From contig NC_083598.1 of NCBI RefSeq assembly GCF_020882245.1, forward strand, positions 36,803,858 to 36,867,857: a stretch of DNA of 64,000 bases, read 5' to 3'. Below the pieces are notes generated by a model that ran no database searches, had not been told where the DNA came from, and worked only from the letters and a program-made list of their open reading frames with translations. A program made the position numbers and the translations under genes. This stretch comes from Rhopalosiphum padi. Lineage: Eukaryota > Arthropoda > Insecta > Hemiptera > Aphididae. How positions within the stretch are numbered: the first letter of the stretch is position 1; each line of letters starts with the position of its first letter. Positions 36,357 through 50,533 of this stretch are shown here, piece by piece.

Positions 36357-36364
36357 ATTTAAAT

Positions 36365-39300
36365 GTTTGATATTTGTAAGTTAAGTATTAATATTCTGGT
36401 ATATTTTCTTAGGTATAATATGAACGATTTTAAACGTTTGATATTAGCAAGTTAAGTATGAATATCCTGGCTCAATGTTTCTTACATCAAGAGGTTATTA
36501 TTTGGGCTATTTCTGTGCTAAATAATTTAATAATTAATTTTTACAAATACCTAATTATTATTTTATTTTTTTTTATCTGTGACCCATTAATAGCGAGTTA
36601 ATTTTTCTTTAAAATTCTTTTATTTTTGTATATAAAATAAAAAAATATTACAACTTTTTTTTTATTGTTAAAATAAATTAAAAATAATATAATTTGACTT
36701 CCACTATTATAATAATTGAATTATTTAAATTTATTATGATTAATAATTTAAAATACACAGTAAATACAAGTTGTATAAAAAAATTGTAGTGATATATTTT
36801 GATATGTATATATTATTATACTAATTTAAGCTAATTTAAATATTTTTTAATTATTAACTATAATAAAAAAATAAACTGATGAAAAAACTATGAATATTTT
36901 AGAAATTTATCCAGTTTTATGATAAATTAAATTATATTATGAATTAATGATAATTTATAGTTATTAAAGAAACATCTATTTTTTTTATTACTAAAGTAAT
37001 TACAACATTGTGTATGTGGAACTTTATTGAACAGCTGATAAATGTATTATTGGTTATGGAATATGTTGTTCATTATTATGTTTGGTCATTTACTGGCATA
37101 TTAACACAAATAGACATTATTTTTAATGAAAGTTTTTTTATTTCATAAACTATAGATGTTTGTTCATAAGATTGACTTTTAATACAAACAAATTTTTATT
37201 TCTTTCAATTAGTTTATGTTTTTTTAAATTATACACATTGTATTTTTTTTCACAACTAAATACATTTTTGTATTTATATATACTATTGATGTAATCTGAA
37301 ATTTATTTAATCTTTATATTAATATTAAATTTAATTATTATATCCAGATTTATTGTTGTTTATTCCTTTATACCTAAAACTCCGAAGCAAATTTATGTAT
37401 TTAGTATGATATTGTTATTAAGTTACTAATAAAAAAAAATCATACTAAATAAACGTGTATCTGATTTTTAGTTTTTAGCATAGCAATGAATATACTGATT
37501 TTACAATAATATCTGCTTTAATAATCGATTTTGAATATTTTGATGGAGATTTTTTTATAACAAATTGGTTCAGTTGATATTTTCAGGACAAAATTATGAA
37601 TTAAGTAAGAATAATTTTTGTGGATTAAGGGTTTCTTATTTATTAGACTGTCTCCCCTTTTTGTTTTTTCTGAAATTTGAAATGATTATTTTTTTAAAAT
37701 TATTTATATAGTACATCTTAGCAGGGGAACTTTAACTGTTATGTGTGTGATAATCCCACAGGCCCTAGTCACTGGTATTGGGAAAGTGACGCGCCTCAGT
37801 ACTAATATAGTATTACAATATTCTCCTTTCTATCCTTAATTGGTTGGATGGGACAGGTCCTCTTAGATGGGGGTTGAGTGACAGACTAACAACCTGCCCT
37901 CATCAAAAACTCTTATATTATAAACTTTTCACAAAAGCCTTGGAAATATGGAATGCACTAGTGGAAACAGCAAAATACCTTAATGGTTTGTAAGTGCTAA
38001 ATAAATTATAGTATATAATAATACAAGATTATATAATAAATAAATAAACAAATAATAAATTTGTTTTGACTGTAAAACCTTATGCAAAATAAATTAAAAA
38101 TATTAATTATTAATTGGTTAATATTGACAATATAAGATCATCATTGTAACTATATTCGTTTTTGAGAGTTGAGATGATAACATTTGGAAGAAAACAAAAC
38201 ATTGAGATTTAATTTAATTAAAAAAATATATTTGGTCTTAGTTTCATACTTGATCGATTGCTGTACATAAGAAACTAAAAAAAAATCTAAACTGAATTTA
38301 TTATACTGAATTCCATTTGGCATTTACCCTTATCTCGTCAATACATTAAGTTATTTGTGCTAATATATATCATGATTCATGACTTCTGTTATGGTCACTA
38401 TATTGAAATATATATAAATTATACAATATACATATATATATGCAATCAAGTCAAGTTTATACAATTATTCATACCGATTTTTTAAAACTATTTGATTATA
38501 GTAAATCCTTATCTTATTGAAATCCTTAATCTAATTAATACATAAAACATAAATAATCCTTAATTTCGTTACTCTTCTGGCTGGTATTTTGGTGATAAAT
38601 AATTTATGTTCTTAAATCATTCTATCCTATTTTTTTTTTCTATTTTGAGGTCTTTTTATCCTTTAATAAGATACTATGTATTTTATCTTCTGTTTTTTTA
38701 TGCTCTAAAATTCTGTTTCATCGATGTTCTATGAATTATGATGTTCAACTTCTAATTTAACTGTGCGTAACGCTTATTTTTTGACATTTACCTTTTCGAG
38801 ATGACCTTCATAGATTGGTTGATTGGGTTGAATCTTAAATTTTTCTTTGAACATTCTCAAATGTTCTGTGTTTAAATTTATAAATACGTTTATAATTTTT
38901 TCTTATCAAGTAAAAATTATTCCACCAAACTCGTAGGTGACTAATGATCTGTCATCTGTGTTTTTTATACTCTTTCCAGTCTCACGTCATCTTACCTATT
39001 AACAACCTTGTGTTTCATGCCTCGCGTGATTTCTTTTTAGTTACCTTTTTTTACCTAATTACCTTTCAGTGAACTATATTACACGTTTGAACAGCCTATC
39101 TTTAAATACGGTAGGTAGCTTCACTGGATTCTAGATGCTCTATTGCATTCGATAGTGAAAAATTGCAATGTCGATTCCTTTTTGTCAGTACTCAGTCTCA
39201 CGATTCTCTCAAGAATTGCATACATGCGGTCATGCGGATAGTCTTTCATTGCCATCCAATTTAATATCTTAACTAGTAAAATCGATTATTCTATAATTCT

Positions 39301-39552
39301 ATCCATTATTACTCAAATATTACCAAATAACTTACTTGTTCACCTGTAACAGGTGACCTGTTACTGTCCATATTCCTTATTTTCTTCAACTATAAGTTTA
39401 TGTTTATTGATGATTCCTCTATAACCTATCCGTTTCATATGAACTATAAACAACGATAACATATTTATACTCTAACCCCCGTCCCCCAAATTGTTTTCTG
39501 GTTACGGCCTTGACCTAAATAATACCTATATAAGCATACCTATATAGTAATA
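36365..39552. other. Repeat-rich intergenic region
   Basis: No gene is supported. A segment at about 37735-37985 is less AT-rich and looks repeat-derived, but I could not classify it. A possible second polyadenylation signal for the upstream gene lies near 36635. Confidence 0.45.
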
Positions 39553-39983
39553 CCGAGTGATTCTTTTATCATAAAACACTCGTTATTTCAAAAAGTATTC
39601 ATGTTTTTGGAACACATTTTTTTACATAGTTTCAAGTTGTTAAAAAAACAACGTTTTTTATTAAAAAATTATATTTTTAAATATTTTTTATCTTTATATT
39701 TTTTTAAGTTTTTTACTTTTTTGAATGACAACATTGTTTTAATTTTATATTCCAAAACAGAATAATTTTCTAAGTATTTTGATATATAAAATTTAGGGCG
39801 AGTAGTTTATGAGTTATACGTATTTAAAGTTTAGACAAGCGGAGTGGATAAAAAATATTTAAAAATATAACTTTTTAATAAAAATGTTGTTTTTTAACAA
39901 CTTGAAACTATGTAAAAAGATATTTTCAAAAACATGAATACTTTTTGAAATAACGAGTGTTTTATGATAAAAGAATCACCCTG
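39553..39983. mobile_element. Foldback element, family A, complete copy
   Basis: gattcttttatcataaaaca at the left pairs with tgttttatgataaaagaatc at the right, and the arms continue through aaaaagtattcatgtttt for about 150 bp. The element is flanked by TA. Right terminus is caccctg. Confidence 0.8.
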
Positions 39984-40086
39984 TATATACTATATATACA
40001 AATTAATAACTGCAGTAACTATCTGTATAATAATATTATTAATATTATTAATATTATATTGTCAAAATAATGCTACTATTGTTACA

Positions 40087-40250
40087 TGCGTGGATCCAGA
40101 ACATATTTATGAGGGGGGCGGCTATGTTATACAATATTTATATCGTATTTAATCGGCTACCAAAAACAGACATCTTAAAATTTACCTGTGTGGCAAAGTA
40201 CGCGGGGCCATGGCCCCTTGGCCCAGTTGGCCCCCCTTGGATGCACGTCT
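40087..40250. mobile_element. Small GC-tipped inverted-repeat element
   Basis: The left end gcgtggatccagaac and right end ccccttggatgcacgt are imperfect inverted repeats with G-rich/C-rich subterminal tracts. Open frames across it are fortuitous. Confidence 0.4.
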
Positions 40251-40630
40251 GGCTTGTTGTAGATTTTACAAAGGTGGTAGTTTTTTACGACGTGATGGCC
40301 TCTATTCAAATAAAGAATGAAGATATCGTAGGTATAATAATATAAGTTTCACATCTAAATTAACGTGTCGAGTAACACACTGGAATCATTGTAATTATAG
40401 TGCTTGATTAGAAGTGTGAGTATAATTTTTTTTTTGTTTATATGATACATTTTCACATGAGTAGGTATTGAGTTTTTAGAGTTTTGACATTACCTTAATA
40501 CAAATTAAACAGTTGGTAGGTAGGTACTAACTAATTAATAATGATACAATATTACAAACAAATGTATCTGCTTAATGTGATATAATTGCCATATGCTCAT
40601 ATATCATTACTTATTAGTTATTAGGTACTT

Positions 40631-40847
40631 CAGTGGTTCTCAACTTTTTTATGCTCGCAGCACATTTCTTATAACCATACGTTTTGACAGAACACTATAG
40701 TAATAAAGTAATAAACATTTTTAAAGAAATTTCTATTTTTAACTCCTAATAATACTCTACGCGTGTACCATGGTTGCGATTCGTGATACACCTACAGCTA
40801 GTTCGCGGTACACTTATGTGCCGCGGAACCCGGTGTAAGAAACACTG
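40631..40847. mobile_element. hAT-type MITE, 217 bp
   Basis: Ends cagtggttctcaac / gtgtaagaaacactg. Flanks aggtactt and agatacct form an 8-bp target duplication with two differences. Confidence 0.6.
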
Positions 40848-41090
40848 AGATACCTATTATGAAGTTCAATGAAAATAAATCAGTCACTCATATCTACCTA
40901 CCTTTTTATGTTTTGACAATGTGTCATGGATCCAAAAGCCAAATTATTTAATTATTTTTTCATAACATTTTAAAATGCTTATCTATTAGATAGATATCTG
41001 AAAATTTAATTTCTCCATCTTTAAATATTTTATATGTTAGATATATTTTGACTTCAAAATCAAATTTGAACGTACGAGTACGAGTTAGAT

Positions 41091-42343
41091 CAGGCATGTC
41101 AAACACACGCCCCGCGGATAATTTGTTTGTGGCCCGCGGCTTCCAATATTAATGGACAAAAAAAAAATTAATAATAAAATATTAATGTTGTGTCACGACT
41201 ATCTTAGATTCTTAGAGAATGGTTTATTCGGTATACAATTTTCGATTTTTTTAAACGATTTAGAAAGCGAGTATTCAGGTTTACCATACTTTACAGAAGT
41301 ACGATAGTTATCGTGCTCCACTGTATTGGAAAGATTATGGAAGTTAAGAGATGCCATACAAATATTTTTAGAGTCTAAAGAACAAGACGTCAGCGTTTTA
41401 TCGGATCCAATGTGGTTACAAGACCTATCCTTCATGGTCGATATAACGAAGCACTTATCGAATTTAAATTTAAAATTACAAGGAAAAAATCAAATTATAA
41501 CAGCCATTAATGACCATGTTAAAGCTTTCAAATGTAAATTAGATCTACTTAAAACACAATTACAAAACGAAGACTTGACGTATACTAAAGTTAATAATGA
41601 ACCATTTTCCTACAAAAAATATTCAGAAAAAATTGTATGTTTGAAGACTGAATTCGAAAATAGGTTTTAAGATTTCCAGTATTTAGAAAGCGATTTTGTC
41701 TTGTTTACGTCTCCTTTTTCAATAGACGCAGTAAATGTCCCAACACGTATAAAAATGGAACTGATCGAGATTCAAAATGATTCAAATTTAAAAAATAAAT
41801 TCAATGAGGTTGGTGTTCCTGATTTTTACAATTTTGTGCCAACACGATTTGTAGAAACTCGTAGATTTGCTAGTAAAATTATTTCTATGTTTAGTAGTAC
41901 TTATCAATGCGAGCAACTTTTTTCATTAATGAACAGTAATAAATCACCCGTTAGATCCAGATTAACCGACACACATTTAAATGCAGTATTAAAAGTGGCT
42001 TCATCAAATAATATTTCTCCCGAAATTGAAAAGTTGGTGGGAGAAAAGAGATGTAAAGTATCGTCTAAAAATAATTATTAATATGTTATATTTTGTAATT
42101 TATACAATACCTATTTTTATAAATAATTAGTATGATTTATATTTTATTTAAATGTTAATATTCATTTTTTTTTCATTTTTTAATTTAGTTGTAATTACTA
42201 ATTGCTGTATTCGTGAACATAAAGAATAAAATTGAAAAATTTGTACAAAATATTTATTTTTTCGCTAAATTTTTATGTGCGACCCAAATAGTAAACTATT
42301 CAATATATTTGGCCCACTTGATACTTTGAGTTTGACATGCCTG
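41091..42343 (+). mobile_element. hAT transposon, internally deleted and decayed, 1253 bp
   Basis: Terminal inverted repeats caggcatgtcaaacac / gtttgacatgcctg. A perfect 8-bp target duplication, agttagat, lies at 41083-41090 and 42344-42351. It carries transposase remains in the same orientation. Both the duplication and the protein identify hAT. Confidence 0.92.
41301..42081 (+). pseudogene. hAT transposase pseudogene (GTF2IRD2-like family)
   Basis: One frame reads from LPYFTEVR through a TAG (where the family has Trp), then LSCSTVLERLWKLRDAIQIF, LQDLSFMVDITKHLSNLNLK and LQGKNQIITAINDHVKAFKC. A TAA follows at 41668-41670, then the C-terminal dimerisation part (FYNFVPTRFVETRRFASKII, STYQCEQLFSLMNSNKSPVR, SRLTDTHLNAVLKV) to TAA at 42079-42081. 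The protein resembles the hAT transposases domesticated in vertebrate GTF2IRD2. The N-terminal zinc finger and first catalytic part are absent. Two in-frame stops mean it is inactive. Confidence 0.85.
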
Positions 42344-42351
42344 AGTTAGAT

Positions 42352-44108
42352 TGTATCAAAATCAAACTAGCATGTTTACTAATCTATCGAGTCGGTAACT
42401 TCTATAATCTATAATGGCATAATGTTTATCATCTAATTTACTATTTATCTATACTGTATCTAATGTATATAAATGTGTTTAAATCATAAATACAATATAT
42501 TACATTCGATGATTCAGCTTTGTTTGAACATTGATAGATACAGGGAACAGAGATAAATTAAATATTTAAACTTTTTCCAGAACGAGCAACATAAACAGAA
42601 AATAGGTTTATATTTTTAGTAAATTCTGAGGGAACTATTGATTTTACAATGATGTGTATTTTTTAGTGAAAACTCTTTACTTGGTGCGTAAAGTACTTTC
42701 AAGTATTGCAATTTATTTCCATTAGAATTTAGTCAAATATGTTGTATATTTTAAAATTTAAATACCTAGTAGTTATGATGTTATTTAAAATTTGTAACCG
42801 ATTTTGAAAAATCATTTATACTAGAACTGTGTTCATATATTAAATACGATAATTATCGCTTAAAATAAATATATATTTTATGAATTGGCAGCTTTAACAA
42901 ACTTTCCAACATAACATCTCGAAATGAATTACAATGAACGTTATTTTAATTTTACAAAACAATATTAAGTAACTAATTATAATTTATTTTATTACGTGTA
43001 TATGGTATATAATATGTGCATGAAGGTTTTCCATTTTTTTGCATTGACGCACATAAAAAAAAATTTTATAAGAAAAAAACAAGTGGTTATAAAATATATT
43101 TTCGATGAAAAAGTCCAATAAGTCAATAATGTCGCCAGCGCATGTTTACTATACCGCGTGGGTTGGTCGTTTCTGACGTGCAGTTCTTCCACGCGTTATT
43201 TTTATCTAACCTCGTTTATTATCATCACTTACTTTATAAGCTTTATTGAACTTAGTTTAAGCGACTAGAAAAATGTCTAACTACGTATATATGTATAATG
43301 TATTATGTAGGTAGGTATCCATCTTATTTTGATTCGGTTAACTACACGATGATAAATGGTGTAAGGTTTTGGTATTTAATTACAAGATAGCGAATAACGT
43401 TTGTATAATTTGGTTTAGATAATATTATAGTAGTATGATTATGATAATTTTCCTCACAATGTAAAATTTATTGGTCGATTTCTTAAAACGATTTCAACGC
43501 TATAAGTATAATTACTTAGGTTTTAAAAAAAATCATGTATCGTATGTATATTATTACATCTACAATTAGGGGTCGTTCTAAGGATATAGACCATGTAGTA
43601 TAAATTATAATATATTGGGTATCTATATTAGTAATTTAAATTTTTAATTCTTCATATTTGAACACTTAAATACCTATTAAATCCTTTAAAGTTTTATGAT
43701 TTTTAGAGATAAACCAAGTTTATGGTGGATGTAATTTTATTGAAGAGTGCCTGTGTCATAAAAAAATGAAATTTATTATTATTTATATCATATCCCTTGG
43801 GTCTTATACCTACATTATGCGTATAAAATCGGAGATGTAGATGTTCAAATTTTTTACTATCTGATGATATAGCAATTTTTTGCTATCGTCCACATTCTGG
43901 TATCAATGTCAATATTTGACACTAACAATTAATTTAATACATATTGGATTACTGATTATAAATAAAAATATGACTATAGCTGTTAAGACACAAAGTTTTT
44001 TAGTTCGAAAATTCGAAATTTAACAATTTTTTCAATGCGACGATGCATAATTACGAGATTAAAAAAATAATTTAAATACATTTTTGTTACAACAAATACG
44101 ACCATATA
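42352..44108. other. AT-rich intergenic region
   Basis: No gene or clear repeat recognised. Confidence 0.5.
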
Positions 44109-44405
44109 CAGAGTAACTCTTTTATCATAAAACACTCATTATTTCAAAAAGTATTCATGTTTTTGAAAATATTTTTTTACATAGTTTTAAGTTGTTAAAA
44201 AACAACGTTTTTATTAAAAGTTATAATATTTTTAAATATTGTTTATCCTTATATTTTTCTAAGTTTTTTACTTTTTTGAATGAAAACATAGTTTTAATTT
44301 CATATTCCAAAGCAGAATAATTTTTTGAGTATTTTGATACATAAAAATCAAATTTAGGACGAGTAGTTTATGAGTTATACGTATTTAAAGTTTAGACAAG
44401 CAGAG
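44109..44405. mobile_element. Foldback element, family A, truncated copy
   Basis: Starts after TA with cagagtaactcttttatcat and follows the 39553 copy closely (aaaacactcattatttcaaa, then tgagttatacgtatttaaag). It stops at about agacaagcagagta, where LINE sequence begins; the right arm is missing. Confidence 0.75.
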
Positions 44406-44700
44406 TAGTGGACAAACATTTTGTGGACTTGAAAAAGCAACTCTAAAAGTTGGACTTCGTATAAATAAGGATGCAACGGAAAACATGGTCGTAGAAAGAC
44501 AAGACACAATGAGATTATATCCAAATCTAAATATCAATAAACAAAATTTTAAAAGAACGAAGCAGTTCAAATACCTAAGGTGATGAAAAACCATATAGAA
44601 TGTATAATGATTATCATCGTATCATGTATTATTTATGTGACAAACAAATATTGCAGAAGATTTTTGGACAAGTAAAAGACATGCTAAATGGCGAGAGGCT
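44406..44700 (+). mobile_element. Craft-like LINE reverse-transcriptase fragment
   Basis: The plus strand encodes LEKATLKVGLRINKDATENM, then LNINKQNFKRTKQFKYLR, matching the 'KKVGL.IN..KT.YM...F.RV..FKYLG' block of Craft-type non-LTR elements. After a stop, KIFGQVKDMLNGERL resembles the following region. Decayed. The minus-strand frame across it is a shadow. Confidence 0.65.
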
Positions 44701-46509
44701 TATAATCTGCAAGTAATGAGTAATGTGTTGTGCTGCAGGACTGTAATGGTATGACTAGTATGACTGTATGTTGTATATGAGTAGTGTATTATACAAGAAG
44801 CTCCTAAATACATATTTAAAACTCGTTTCGTCCAAATATCGTCAGCGGTTGCTTTACGGGAGGGGGGGTCCAAGGAGGCTTAGACCTCTCTCCTAGGTCA
44901 CAAATTTATACTATGTCACTATCACATGCCCCTCCCAGGCCTTCCATAAAATTAATAATCATTCTACAATTGGTTACCTTTTGTCGGGTACTATCAACAC
45001 CACGTTTGTCAGATGAAATTTTCTGGAGTGGGATGGACATGCGTGTGTTTCGACAGGTTTTAGTTCACCGCTTGGTGCGTTCTTATTTGAAAAAGAGTAT
45101 TATACCTGTTACGATTTTTATTTGTGCATAATATGCATAATATACGCTTTTACATAAATTTGGCGATTTTAACTGCAGTATGTCCACACATTTAAATTAT
45201 GGTTACGGCTATTTAGGTAATTATATTTTCCCCGAAACGACAACGTTTGCGATGTTTATTATTGGTATTTGTTGATAATAATAGTATTCGGCCGTTCGAA
45301 CTTCGAAGAAGGTACATTAGCAGCGATAAACCGACAATCGATACACTATAGGTATTCAATATTCAGCCATCGCCCCCGTCGAACGTGGATAATGTATTCT
45401 TGTTGTGCGATTTAGTATCCAGTTCACAGTTGGCAGTTACGAGTTTATAAACAAAAATATTCATTTAATCTAAGATTACCTATATTCAAACGACAATTTG
45501 AATCAAACTTGAAAAATATTTAAGATTCAGGTTAGTTAAAATTTTAGTTATTTTGATTTTTACAAAGTGCTTATCCATATTATTTTACACATAATATGTA
45601 GTTGATTTAAAAATTTAATCTAAGTAGATGATTTTGTGTTACGAATGTAATTTTTAATTTTTTTAATATTATTTATTTTAAAATTTTAATATATAATTCT
45701 TTGACATTAGAATATTAAATTTATCATTTATGTAAATAATTATAATGTGGTTTCTTTTCACATAACTTACACTTATGCGTTATGGGTCTATCAAAATATA
45801 TATTGTATATTTACAAAGATTCGGAATTGACGACTTGATTAATTGTCTTGTAATTTTAAACATTTTTAAAATACTAGGTATGTTATGTTTCTTTTGTTTA
45901 TGTAAGAATTAAATTTAAGAAATTTAAGAACAATTTAAAAACCACCACTGGTAGTAGATATAAATGATATAATATAGTTTAATTGAGAGTAATTTTACTA
46001 TAGAAAATCAAACGTATACGGTGAGTCTGGAGGCAACGGTTTGAGACTGCATGTAGTCTGTAAGAAAACATATTGGTTACTTGTCGATGTCGCTACATCA
46101 ACCAATAAAGACTGCGGTATAAATTCGCGACCTCATAGACTGTGGTCTAAATTGTAGAAGGTACATATACTTTCAAACGGGTAACCACAATTGTACCCGC
46201 TATCAATCAGTTTTAATAGGAAATGACGGCCATCAATAGTTTTTTTCCGCGTTCAGCCGTCCGAATTTCAATGAATATTATGCTACTTTTTTATTTAGAA
46301 AAAATTATTTATTAGTCTTAGTTAAAAATAAAAATTTTCACTTTAACTTTTAAATCAACTATATATAGTACAGTCTACATAATAAAAGTCATTTATGAGT
46401 TTTTTTGAAACATGATTCATGCATGATTGATGGCTCGAGGAAATGGCGGTATCTCAGTATTTTTTTAGTAAGTCTAGAACTTAATTACTTAGAATGTGTT
46501 GTTTCGTAT
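44701..46509. other. Intergenic region with one GC-richer patch
   Basis: No gene supported. 45270-45450 is richer in CpG and could hold a promoter or untranslated exon (a gttagt donor-like site follows at 45532), but nothing confirms it. Confidence 0.35.
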
Positions 46510-46824
46510 CAGTGGTTTATGCAGGAATGTTCATAAGGGAGTGGTAGGAGGGATTTGAAAGTAAATAATTATTCATTTGTTACTAAATTACATATGTTTG
46601 AAAAATAATGTTAGTGTCTTAGTTCTAACTGTTATTAAATATAAAATATACACATATTATGAAAAAAAAAACTTTTACGTGTAATTATAAAAATATTGGA
46701 TATATAGTTTTATTTTTATTGTGTTCAGTTTAATAATTGCAGACGTTTAGGTGAGGTAATTGAAAATTTAGTTATGGCTAAGACGTGCTCTAGACCCCCC
46801 TCCCATTCTCAACATACACCACTG
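46510..46824. mobile_element. hAT-type MITE, 315 bp
   Basis: Ends cagtggtttatgcag / caacatacaccactg. A perfect 8-bp target duplication, tttcgtat, lies at 46502-46509 and 46825-46832. Confidence 0.8.
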
Positions 46825-46832
46825 TTTCGTAT

Positions 46833-47772
46833 GATATACGTACTAAATATACCTCTATAAATATATATAAATGAGAGTATTATATTTGACTGAGTATTAA
46901 TATCTGTAGCTACTGACTCGATTTACATGAGGTATTTCAAATATTGTAGATAATTTTCTATAGGAAGACGTGTAGGCCTAATAGCCTTAATGTTGTGTTG
47001 TGTTGAAGATGATTATATTATTTCTGTGCTACAGATAGATCCATTATGAGGACGACCAGTGTCATAAGCAGTTACGTATTTGGCACTACTTGTATAACTC
47101 ATTAAACGTAGGTACATACTACATAAGGATGATACAAATCAATCAATTTATTGTATTAGTATCAGTATGTTACACAGATATTGTACGTAGTTAAATCAAT
47201 TTTGAGTTGATCAGTATGCTAAAAAAGAGAGTGAATATCATTACTAGCTAGTATTAATAATAATTATAGTTTACATTCGAATTAACCAAAACCAATTGCG
47301 AGTAGAAAATTATATAATAAGTATATACATTTTATAAAATCCAGTAAGAAATAATGAACACGACTATTATTTTTAGAACAAAAAAAATATATTTATAGAT
47401 ATATTAATTTATGCACCATGTAAGTACATTAATAATTAATATGGTATAAGATGGGCCACGGCATTTTTCATAAAGGCATAAAGCTAGTATAGAAAAATAA
47501 TTGTAATAACTATGGCTTGATGCATTAATGTAAAAAAGTAATCTTTAATTCAAAATTAATTATTAAAATAATTTTACTTTGAAGTATTTTCAAATATATT
47601 TTTTACTTTTAAAGTATGTATTTAAATATTTTGTTAAAATTATAAAGATACAAAGTTCTATTTAAAATCAAATCGTATTGAGAAGGTTTATCAATACAAT
47701 TAATTGAAATGTTTTACAAAGAACCATACTTTATTTATCTTTATTTTTTATTAATATTGTATTTGAAATAGA
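46833..47772. other. AT-rich intergenic region
   Basis: Nothing recognised. Confidence 0.5.
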
Positions 47773-47780
47773 ATATAGGT

Positions 47781-48026
47781 TAGGGGTCACCAATTAATAT
47801 TTTTGAAGGGTCACATTAGGAATCTGAAAATTTTCCGCGGGCCCTAAAAATTCTAAGTACGTATTTACATTATTAAAAAAACCAGTAATATTTAACAAAA
47901 ATAATAATTTACAATAATAACACATATAATGTTGTCATAATGTGTGTTATTTATTCTTTGTCTGCGGGACGGATAAAATGTGTTGCCGGTCGTATGCGGC
48001 CGCGAACCTCCATTTGGTGATTCATG
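47781..48026. mobile_element. hAT-type MITE, 246 bp
   Basis: Ends taggggtcaccaat / atttggtgattcatg. A perfect 8-bp target duplication, atataggt, lies at 47773-47780 and 48027-48034. The GC-rich subterminal stretch (ccgcgggccc, tgcggccgcg) is common in hAT MITEs. Confidence 0.75.
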
Positions 48027-48034
48027 ATATAGGT

Positions 48035-49725
48035 AATACATTATAGATATAATACATTAAGATCCTAAATATTTATAACTGAGTAATTAGAATTTTGTGA
48101 AATAATATATTTTGTTAGAATTTTGCATATAATAGTTAATATTACTTTAAAGTATGCAAATTTCAGTAATATTAATTGAGTCCCACGCGCAAATACTTTT
48201 GGGCTATTATAGAATTGAATTCAGCGATCATTTTTTGTTTGTTCTAGTTGAGTTACTTCAACGGCTTTTTAACCGTTAAGTGTTATCTAGTAAATACTAC
48301 ATGAAAGTTTGCTGAATAGTCTCCAACAATGTGTGTGTTTACAATGCTCAACCAGTATGATTCAATTATTTTAAATTAGTCTGGAGTAGGTACCTACTGT
48401 TTTCTAAATGTCTGTAATAATGTACCAAATTTTGATTTTTTTGTTGTCGATTCATACATGAAATTAAAAAAATATAATAATAATGAATATAAGGGTACAT
48501 TATGTATACTATTTTGTACTTGATCCATATTTTTTTATTCATTATTTTATACTGTAAAAGTTGTAATGTAAAATGTACTTATCACCCATTTAGGTTGTTA
48601 AATAATTAAAATCAGTGAATTAAAGAATAATTAAAAAAAAAAAAAAAATACTTACATGAGTTACAACAAGTACGCCCTAGAACCTTGTCTTCAAATATTT
48701 TTGGAATCATTACATAAGAGCCGATTAATTATGAAAATTATATTTGATTTCATTCCACATCATACATACATTCAATGGTTTAATACTTGTAATAAATTGT
48801 ATGATCACCAAGTATTTGGTACAACGGTGATAATTTTGAACGAATAGGTACAACCACGCCGTTGAATATACTTTTTCGTTCCGTATCGTAAGTCGTGCAA
48901 AGTGATTTCAAATAAATTAAATACCTAAAAGAACTGAATAGACGTCTCAATTCAATGTAATTCGTAAATGTATAGTGAACCTATTATGAGTAATATTAAT
49001 CAAAGTTAGCGGTATACGTTACTAAGCAGGTAGAGTAGGTACGTATTAATGAGTATTAAATAAAAATAAAAATCTACGTATAGTATTGTACATTATGTTA
49101 TATTCATACAATATTATCTCTAATCCATTATATCGTTGATATTCCATAGGCAGTATAGTAAATATTGAAAATGAAAAAATGTGTATGATATTAATGTTCT
49201 TATTATAAACGTTTTGGGTTTGATTATAAACCTAAAAGGTTTAGAAAATATTTTAAAAGTTCTTAGGTATGTCTAAGTATACATGTCGTGATGCCGTTGA
49301 ATATTTTATTGGAACTACTTATAAAACTAAGTGTATACCTTTATTCGAGTATTTGATAATATAAATAGACTATTGAAATATATTTTTTTACACAATACAT
49401 TAAATTGCCTAAAATTCTTTATATGCCATTCATGGTAAGTTAAGTTAGGTAACTAGTTACCATGTTCTACTACATCTAAATATAAAAATAATTTCTTTTC
49501 AAAGTCTCATGTTGTACAGTTACATAAAACATACACAAATTTTTTTGTATGTTATGTTGTATGGGTGTACTGAGCATGATGAGAGTATTGTAAAATATTT
49601 ATATTTTAACTTTTACAGTGATGCCTATTGTATTCAATTTTAACTATCACAATTTCAAAGTTTTTGTATAAATAATTTTTTTAATCTATTATTAAGTTTA
49701 TAGATATACTTATAATATAAAAAAT
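48035..49725. other. AT-rich intergenic region
   Basis: No gene supported. A 63-codon frame at 48656-48847 (MSYNKYALEPCLQIFLESLH) is less repetitive than its surroundings but resembles nothing I know. Confidence 0.4.
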
Positions 49726-50533
49726 ATAAAGACCAGAGTTTACATATTCATATTTTTATAAGCAATTACATCTAGTAAATGGATTTTCATCAATCATATA
49801 TAAACAAATTTTTATTTTGCATATTTTGAATACAAGTGCATATTTTCCATAAAAACGCATGTTTTTGCATATTACGCATAAATTTAAATGTTTTAGTTTA
49901 GTTTTATAATTTTGTATACAATTATTTTCTATAAATTTGGTCCACAACACAAAAATTGAAAATACTTTTAAAAATGTAATATTACGTTTCCTTAGATGAT
50001 TATTACTTATTAGTTGGTAAGTAGATACTAGGTAGGTATACCTTATTCATTGCATACTGATTTTCATATCAAATATTTCTATCGTATCTATTTTGTCTAA
50101 CATTATCGACTTATTGTCTTTCGTCAATACAACAGAACACGGACTAACAGACTGACGAGTGTAGTTTAAAATGTACATTCGGCAATAATCAATGTATTAT
50201 AAAAACGTGTTCATTTTATATAACATTATTTGTGTTAGTTACTTTGCAATGCCTAAGTGTCCAAGTTCAATATTAGTATACGTATTACCACCAGCTTGAA
50301 AATTGATTGTCATGTTTTTCCAATAACGAACAAATTGTCTATATTTTCATCACAATCATAAAATATATTGTATATATAATATTTTAGTTTATTTTTTTCC
50401 ATCATGAATTTTTTAATTTTATAATTTTACAATAAATAAATACCTAATTGTTATAATCAAAAATTATTTTGCATATTTTAAACTTTTAAGTGCATATTTT
50501 AAAATTTTAAATGCATATAAATCCAGTCTTTAG
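49726..50533. mobile_element. Probable MITE with gcatatttt subterminal repeats
   Basis: The left end taaagaccagagttt and right end aatccagtcttta are loose inverted repeats. Both sides carry many gcatatttt/aaaaacgcat units, similar in style to 26739-27132. Boundaries uncertain. Confidence 0.4.
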
